Shown piece by piece: positions 7,589 to 12,446 of a stretch of DNA of 12,446 nt (position 1 is its first letter; each line of letters starts with the position of its first letter). The notes beneath the pieces are model-generated. The model made no database searches. It saw only the letters and a list, made by a program, of their open reading frames with translations, and was not told where the DNA came from. The stretch lies in NCBI GenBank assembly GCA_019454915.1, contig JACFNM010000100.1, positions 1-12,446 on the forward strand, given 5' to 3'. The DNA is from Chitinophagaceae bacterium (GTDB taxonomy: Bacteria > Bacteroidota > Bacteroidia > Chitinophagales > Chitinophagaceae). The position numbers and the translations under genes are program-made.

Positions 7589-8473
7589 TTATGGCCAATA
7601 TTGCGCCATTTTTTTTCTTAAAAAGGTAACGCTTCTTTCTAATTGCTCCATGCCTTCTACCCCATCTTCAATACTGATCCAACTGTCGAAACCTACTCTC
7701 TTCAATTCAGTAAAGATGGCATCATAATCATTCAGCCCTTTTCCGATCTCACCATGACTTAATCTTTTGGCGTACCCCAATGCACCACCTTCTTCTTTTC
7801 TCAAATCCTCAATAGTACCTTCCTTCAGATAACGATCACTGGCATGCATGGTCACTACACGGTTCGACACTTTATACAACAGATCGAGCGGGTCTTCACC
7901 GGCAAGGTAGGTATTACTGGGATCATAATTGACTCCGAAATTGGGATGTTCAATACTATCTACCAACTTACAAAACACATCCATTTTTTGAGCGAATTCG
8001 GGATATTCCCAAAAATCATCTTTGTAATGATTTTCCAGAATCAATGTAATCCCTCTCTCCTGTGCATAGGGAAGACAGGCATAAATACTATCGGCTGCCA
8101 GCTTTACGCCTTCGTCAATGGATAGCTCCGGGCGGCGCTGACCCGATAAAACCCGGCAATAAGAACCTCCTAATGCATAGGTCATATCAATCCAGCCTTT
8201 TTGTTTGCTGATTTCATTTTCACGAAACTTTGGATCCGGATGAGTGAAATCAGGAGAACAGCACATCATAGGTATGGTTTTACCGTGATCTTCTACTTCA
8301 CTCCTGAACCGTTTCCAGTTCTTCTTATCGGCCATTTCCAGAAAACCGGCGTACCATTCCAGTCCGTCAATATCTAATTTTACAGCTAAAGAAATCCATT
8401 CGGATACAGTCATCGTTCCATCCTTACAAAGGGCCTGCATAAAGGCTTTGGGAAAAGCGGCTAATTGGGGCAT
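7589..8473 (-). CDS. Sugar phosphate isomerase/epimerase-like TIM barrel protein
   Basis: A 294-residue protein of the xylose isomerase-like TIM barrel superfamily (AP endonuclease family 2 fold). Its members isomerise, epimerise or dehydrate sugars and inositols. The expected metal ligands sit at strand ends: E147 in LILENHY, D184 in NYDPSNTYL, H210 in VTMHASD and E269 in WISIEDG. H149 and H240 in LSHGEIGKG are further likely active-site residues. The early LDIDGLEWY (33-41) is the usual first barrel strand region. There is no signal peptide, so the protein is presumably cytoplasmic. The start at 8473 (MPQLAAFPKAF) places the first barrel strand normally. The substrate is unknown. The gene stands alone between a convergent esterase gene and the terminator of the T9SS gene; about 155 bases upstream of it (8474-8628) hold no gene and no clear promoter. 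Confidence 0.92.
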   Translation of the reverse strand: MPQLAAFPKAFMQALCKDGTMTVSEWISLAVKLDIDGLEWYAGFLEMADKKNWKRFRSEVEDHGKTIPMMCCSPDFTHPDPKFRENEISKQKGWIDMTYALGGSYCRVLSGQRRPELSIDEGVKLAADSIYACLPYAQERGITLILENHYKDDFWEYPEFAQKMDVFCKLVDSIEHPNFGVNYDPSNTYLAGEDPLDLLYKVSNRVVTMHASDRYLKEGTIEDLRKEEGGALGYAKRLSHGEIGKGLNDYDAIFTELKRVGFDSWISIEDGVEGMEQLERSVTFLRKKMAQYWP

Positions 8474-8628
8474 GATATAATTTGAATTTTAAAAATTGAG
8501 GCAATTTACAGTATTCAGAATGCATAAGAGGAAGATATTTATTTTATATACTTGCTGGGGATGAATAAATTCATTGTCACAGCATTTTGCAGATGTGGTG
8601 TTGCTAAAGAAATCCACCTGTTAAAATA

Positions 8629-8658
8629 GTTAAAGGTCCAATATAATGGACCTTTAAC
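8629..8658 (-). terminator. Intrinsic terminator of the T9SS cargo gene
   Basis: A perfect 11-bp inverted repeat, GTTAAAGGTCC (8629-8639) with GGACCTTTAAC (8648-8658), encloses an 8-nt AT-rich loop, and one more A-T pair can close inward. It starts 22 bp after the stop codon of the T9SS gene. On the minus strand the stem is followed by TATTTTAAC, a short T-rich tract, so the orientation fits termination of that gene. It also insulates the next minus-strand gene (start at 8473) from read-through. Confidence 0.8.
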
Positions 8659-8680
8659 CTTAATCAATCTGCCCCTGTTG

Positions 8681-11600
8681 TTATTTCACCAATATCAACT
8701 TCTTTTTCTGGTTTATGCCTTTACTACCGCCCGCATGCACAAAGTATAAACCACTGCTGAGTTGGAACAGCGTTCTCGAAATTTTCAATCGTCCGCCGGC
8801 AGTACCGTTATATAGTTCTGCCACCCGCTGCCCCGAAGCAGAATACACACTGATCAATACCTGCTGGGTCTCGGGTATATCCATTTCCAGGTTGATAGTA
8901 CCGTTGGAAGGCACGGGATAGAGGATAAGTTCACCCCCTGTACTGATACCGGGTTCTTTTGGCAGAGAAACAACAGCCTCACCTACCGCATGCTTACGTT
9001 CCCTGTTCCCTGTTTTATCCTGTGCTTCCATATAAAAACGGTAGGTACTTCCCGGGTCGCCGAACATGATGATGCTATCTCCCTGCCCGCCCGGGATTGG
9101 AATCCATTCGCCCCCATCGGCCGACATGTAAAGATGAAAGTAATCTACGCCCGAACCGGCATCTGTAGCACTATAGTTCAAAACGATCAGTGAATCCTGC
9201 AGCACCTGTGCACGAATTCGGCCGACAGGCTGCACCGCATCAATAGTATTTTTCCAGGTATTGGTCATAATTGGCTCGTTGGTATCAAAAATGATAGATG
9301 CCTTTGATATCATTTCTGTTCCGTCTGCCAGGTTCCTGACCGGGCTCACGGTATAGGATACCGAACCTTCACCCGATGGATAATCTTTGTTAGGCGGAAG
9401 GAACCCGTCAAAATCCGGCAGGTCGCCGGTACCCGGGTCAATGGAGGTGAACTGCCAGCTTACAATACCGGTAGAAGTATCTATGGATGCGTTAATGCGT
9501 ACGTTCATGTTACGGTCTGGCACCAGGCTTTGTTCCATCATAAATTGTTTACGTCCTTTAGGTACCCTGAACATTTTCTTACCAATGGTTACATTACCGA
9601 ACTCAAAGCTGCTCAGGTCAAATTTACTACGGTCTAGGGTATCCAGTATCTGCACAATCTGCGCATCAGCCTTTGCAGTGTCTACATTCTCAAACATGAT
9701 CACAAAAGGTTGCCTGTCGTTATTGTTCACATAACGAGCCGCTTTATGGCCGGAAGGTCCGTAGATGCCGTTTGGATCATAAGAGGTACGGGTTTCGGTG
9801 TCTTTTTCCTTTTCCTCAATAATATCCTTTTCCTTATTAAGCATTTCTTTCAGCTTCTCCAATTGTGCTGCATGTTCGGGGCAGTTTTCTTCAACATATT
9901 TTATCAATGCCTCCAATTGTCCGGCAGCGGTCTTATAGTCTTTTGCAGACTGTAGCGCATCGGTCCACTTTTCAAACTTACGCAACTCATCAATGGTAAA
10001 ACTCCCGCTCTCTAAAGCCTGTTCAAACAGTTTAGCCTCTTCCCGACTCAAAGCTTCCAGCTCTCCCTGTCTCCGTCCGATATTCTGCTTTCTGCGCGAC
10101 CTCGACATATATTCTCTTGACTTATCCGCATGTTGAAGCATGGATTTATTAGCCGCATCAAGCTGATTGGTCAATTTCTGGGAACGCCAGTTAGCGGCAC
10201 TGCCCACGCCCAGGTTTATGGTCTGGTCGAAGGCAAGGTCTTTCAACTGATTCATTGCAAATTCATCTGCAGCCAGTCCTTCCTTATAGTAATCATAATA
10301 TTCACTTTCAGTAAGGTCATCTGCACCGTACCACTTAGCCCACATACGATGAAAGAGTACCTTACTTGATACATCAATATGTTTTTGCGTTACTTTCAGA
10401 CTCTTCACAGCTACCTGAGCCGGTATTTTGGTAGCAGGAGGGGCTTTGATCTCGTCTATCAGAATATCAAGTGTATTGATGTATAATTCTACCGCAGCCG
10501 GACCCGTTAACGCATTTCCAATATTAAAGGTTTCACATGATCCGAACTGATTCGGCTTAACCGTATAGGTTTTGAAGGTATGGTTGCCAGAACCGGTTGA
10601 GCTTGCACGAAATGGAATTTCAATCGTAGCTCCCGCAGGTATCATCGGTACTGTAAAATACTTGACGTACCCGTCATACGGATTTACTCCAAACGTATCT
10701 ATGGGGCGGGTGGTGTTTACATCATAAATCCATTGCACCACATCATTCTTAGTACGGATCACTTCACCATCATCCATAATGATCTCCGTAAATTCATTTG
10801 GATCGGGACGATGTTCCCGTCCTATCCATTCTACCTTCACATCTTTCGGCCAGGCCATTGCAACAATCGCTCCCTTTGCCATAGTATTACCCCTGTTTCC
10901 TACTACCAGATTGAAAATTGCTTCGCGGCCCGTACGCCATATCGCCGGGCCAGTAACCTCCGACCATGTTTCAGGATATACCATATTGTTAATAGTGAAA
11001 GCTTTTTCATACACGATGGTTGACTGGCCGGGAAAACCAACAATAAGATCATATACGCCAGGCAGTGCAAAATGCAAGTCAAACACAGCACCCAACTGCC
11101 GGCCCTTTACATCATTAATGATTTCTTTTGGTGTTAAGGTTCCACCTGTTCCAGATAGGGTTACCGTTGTACCACCCGTCAACCCCCCGCCGTAAATGGT
11201 CATCATCAGGTCGCCGCCCACACCTGCCGTATCAGGAGTGAAAGATTCCACTCCTGATACGGTTATTTCCTTACTTGCAGTGTCTCTAAAATTACAGGTG
11301 GCATTTGCAGCGATCAATTGGATATTATAAAATCCCGGAGTCAATTCCTGCATCGGATAGTTGACAGTGCTGGTTTGATTTGAGCCAAATCTCCATAATA
11401 CCACATCTGAATTTTTACTCTTGTTCACAAACCCGAATTCATTTCCTGTGCGGGTATAACTGAATGCAGCGTGCGGTTTATTGTCTGTTACTTCAAACCT
11501 TACCTGGTAACTGAAAGACCTTCGGCTGTTTTGATAAAATAAAACATACAGGCTGTCTGTGGCATTACAATTTACAAAGATGGTATCTTTGAGTGTTTGC

Positions 11601-12446
11601 CCTTCCCTGATATTTCTGCCTACACTGTATTTAACTGCTATCTGCCTTCTGTTTTTATCGTAAGCATAAAATGCAAAACTCCCATCGCTGCCACCAGTGT
11701 GTGTCGCTTCTATGAATAATTTTACACCTGACATTTCGGGTAACCCTGTTTTAAAATAATCATACTGGTCGAAGGAATTGCTTAAAGCGTAACCCAATAG
11801 CCCGTTTAATGTATCCGTTGTATTAAACTCCACCGCTTCACCAAAAGTATTATTCGGCTCAGGATCACCTTTAAGGGCTTCGGGCATGGTATAACGCAGC
11901 TTATAACTGAACGACTGGTTGCTGTTTTGATAAACCAAAAAGTATAGGCTGTCAGATGCACGGGAAGGAATTTCAAGTGTATCCCGGAAGGTTTGTCCAT
12001 ACCCGATATTTTTCCCCCCTACGGTGTATTTCACCATAATTTGACTTCGGCTTTTACTATACGCATAAAAGTCAATAGCACCGGTACTACCTCCTGTATG
12101 AATGCCTTCCAGAAATACAGTTACCGTTCCATCTACAGGTAACAAGGTTTTAAAATAATCGCTACGATCGGTAACACCATCGGCTACGTAACCAATATGT
12201 CCTTCCACGAGCTCACCATGGGTTAATGGCGTTGCCTGTGGAAAATCATCGTTAGGTTCAGGATCTCCCTCACTTTGATCAAGCACTTCATAGCTTAGCT
12301 CATAGGCAAAACTCTGATTGCTGTTCTGGTAAAGCAATACATACAACGTATCTGCAGCCCTCGAGTACACGCGTACCGTATCCGAAAACTGCTGCCCTAA
12401 CGAAATATTTTTCCCCCCAAGTGTGTACTTCACCGTTAGCTGTCTT
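8681..12446 (-). CDS. Large multidomain T9SS cargo protein (5' end outside window)
   Basis: The C-terminal part, more than 1,250 residues, of a secreted surface protein. The frame stays open to the window edge; the apparent GTG start at 12433 is an internal Val of a repeat (RQLTVKYT, as in later QIMVKYT and QIAVKYS). Counting that Val as 1: residues 1-316 are 133-residue repeats with DPEPND/N (57, 190), DYFKT.LP and HTGGS (112, 245), resembling pre-peptidase C-terminal (PPC) domains. Then come a PKD-like domain (about 320-392), an IPT/TIG-like domain (394-482), a DUF11-like beta domain (485-640), and a charged helical region (about 650-880). A SYDPNG domain (884-1065) and an FN3/Ig-like domain (about 1073-1155) follow. 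The type A T9SS sorting domain (LILYPVPSNGTINLEM at 1169-1184 to KKKLILVK) ends the protein; this domain directs export by type IX secretion and surface attachment. An adhesin-like role is inferred; no catalytic motif is visible in this part. Confidence 0.92.
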   Translation of the reverse strand, partial: RQLTVKYTLGGKNISLGQQFSDTVRVYSRAADTLYVLLYQNSNQSFAYELSYEVLDQSEGDPEPNDDFPQATPLTHGELVEGHIGYVADGVTDRSDYFKTLLPVDGTVTVFLEGIHTGGSTGAIDFYAYSKSRSQIMVKYTVGGKNIGYGQTFRDTLEIPSRASDSLYFLVYQNSNQSFSYKLRYTMPEALKGDPEPNNTFGEAVEFNTTDTLNGLLGYALSNSFDQYDYFKTGLPEMSGVKLFIEATHTGGSDGSFAFYAYDKNRRQIAVKYSVGRNIREGQTLKDTIFVNCNATDSLYVLFYQNSRRSFSYQVRFEVTDNKPHAAFSYTRTGNEFGFVNKSKNSDVVLWRFGSNQTSTVNYPMQELTPGFYNIQLIAANATCNFRDTASKEITVSGVESFTPDTAGVGGDLMMTIYGGGLTGGTTVTLSGTGGTLTPKEIINDVKGRQLGAVFDLHFALPGVYDLIVGFPGQSTIVYEKAFTINNMVYPETWSEVTGPAIWRTGREAIFNLVVGNRGNTMAKGAIVAMAWPKDVKVEWIGREHRPDPNEFTEIIMDDGEVIRTKNDVVQWIYDVNTTRPIDTFGVNPYDGYVKYFTVPMIPAGATIEIPFRASSTGSGNHTFKTYTVKPNQFGSCETFNIGNALTGPAAVELYINTLDILIDEIKAPPATKIPAQVAVKSLKVTQKHIDVSSKVLFHRMWAKWYGADDLTESEYYDYYKEGLAADEFAMNQLKDLAFDQTINLGVGSAANWRSQKLTNQLDAANKSMLQHADKSREYMSRSRRKQNIGRRQGELEALSREEAKLFEQALESGSFTIDELRKFEKWTDALQSAKDYKTAAGQLEALIKYVEENCPEHAAQLEKLKEMLNKEKDIIEEKEKDTETRTSYDPNGIYGPSGHKAARYVNNNDRQPFVIMFENVDTAKADAQIVQILDTLDRSKFDLSSFEFGNVTIGKKMFRVPKGRKQFMMEQSLVPDRNMNVRINASIDTSTGIVSWQFTSIDPGTGDLPDFDGFLPPNKDYPSGEGSVSYTVSPVRNLADGTEMISKASIIFDTNEPIMTNTWKNTIDAVQPVGRIRAQVLQDSLIVLNYSATDAGSGVDYFHLYMSADGGEWIPIPGGQGDSIIMFGDPGSTYRFYMEAQDKTGNRERKHAVGEAVVSLPKEPGISTGGELILYPVPSNGTINLEMDIPETQQVLISVYSASGQRVAELYNGTAGGRLKISRTLFQLSSGLYFVHAGGSKGINQKKKLILVK
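11486..12446 (-). repeat. 133-residue (399-bp) protein repeats in the T9SS cargo gene
   Basis: At least two full copies and one shortened copy are present: 12433-12035, 12034-11636 and 11635 to about 11486. Landmarks recur at exactly 133 residues: VKYT (1, 134, 267), DPEPN (57, 190), HTGGS (112, 245). YQNS with SF.Y recurs at 35, 168 and 300, the last shifted by one because VGRN has lost one residue relative to VGGKN. The array runs on past the right edge, so the full copy number is unknown. DNA identity between copies has clearly decayed, which argues against recent duplication. Confidence 0.85.

Noticed and set aside
12431..12433. GTG at 12433 as the start codon of the T9SS cargo protein.
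   Set aside because: The frame continues upstream to the edge as RQLT-VKYT, which matches the repeat context of later copies, so this is an internal valine and the gene is cut by the window.

Overview
The window looks like chromosomal DNA from a member of the Bacteroidota, probably Chitinophagaceae or a close relative. The evidence is a large secreted protein ending in a type IX secretion (T9SS) type A sorting domain, a TTG / TAnnTTTG-like promoter, little sign of Shine-Dalgarno sites, and the family content. Family-level placement is inference from style, not from a marker gene.

Layout, left to right. (1) 165-3006, minus strand: a compact three-gene operon, pntAA-pntAB-pntB, for the proton-translocating NAD(P) transhydrogenase in its split-alpha form. 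(2) 3007-3315: an intergenic region with a structured, relatively GC-rich half. (3) 3316-5460, minus: a 714-residue secreted protein with three WY-type repeats, an aromatic/His/Gly region and a basic Pro/Arg/Thr tail. It belongs to a widespread uncharacterised family often labelled 'carbohydrate-binding family V/XII'. (4) 5480-6427, plus: a DUF6454-like protein, divergent from the previous gene with only 19 bp between starts. (5) 6560-7489, plus: a secreted alpha/beta hydrolase of the carbohydrate-esterase type. (6) 7589-8473, minus: a sugar phosphate isomerase/epimerase-like TIM barrel. (7) 8629-8658: a strong intrinsic terminator. (8) 8681 to the right edge, minus: the C-terminal 1,250+ residues of a giant multidomain T9SS cargo protein whose start lies outside the window.

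Functionally, the pnt operon is a self-contained housekeeping unit that uses the proton gradient to make NADPH. The remaining genes are separate short transcription units with an envelope/secretion and carbohydrate flavour: secreted esterase, sugar isomerase-like enzyme, WY-repeat surface protein, T9SS adhesin-like protein. No shared pathway can be shown from the sequence.

I found no tRNA, rRNA, CRISPR array, transposase, phage gene or recognisable defence or toxin system, and nothing I would call a new biological system with confidence. The points most worth a second look are the architecture of the 714-residue protein, the helical insert and 133-residue repeats in the T9SS protein, the structured segment at 3194-3301, the odd N-terminus of the DUF6454-like protein, and an Asn at the position of a key His in PntB.
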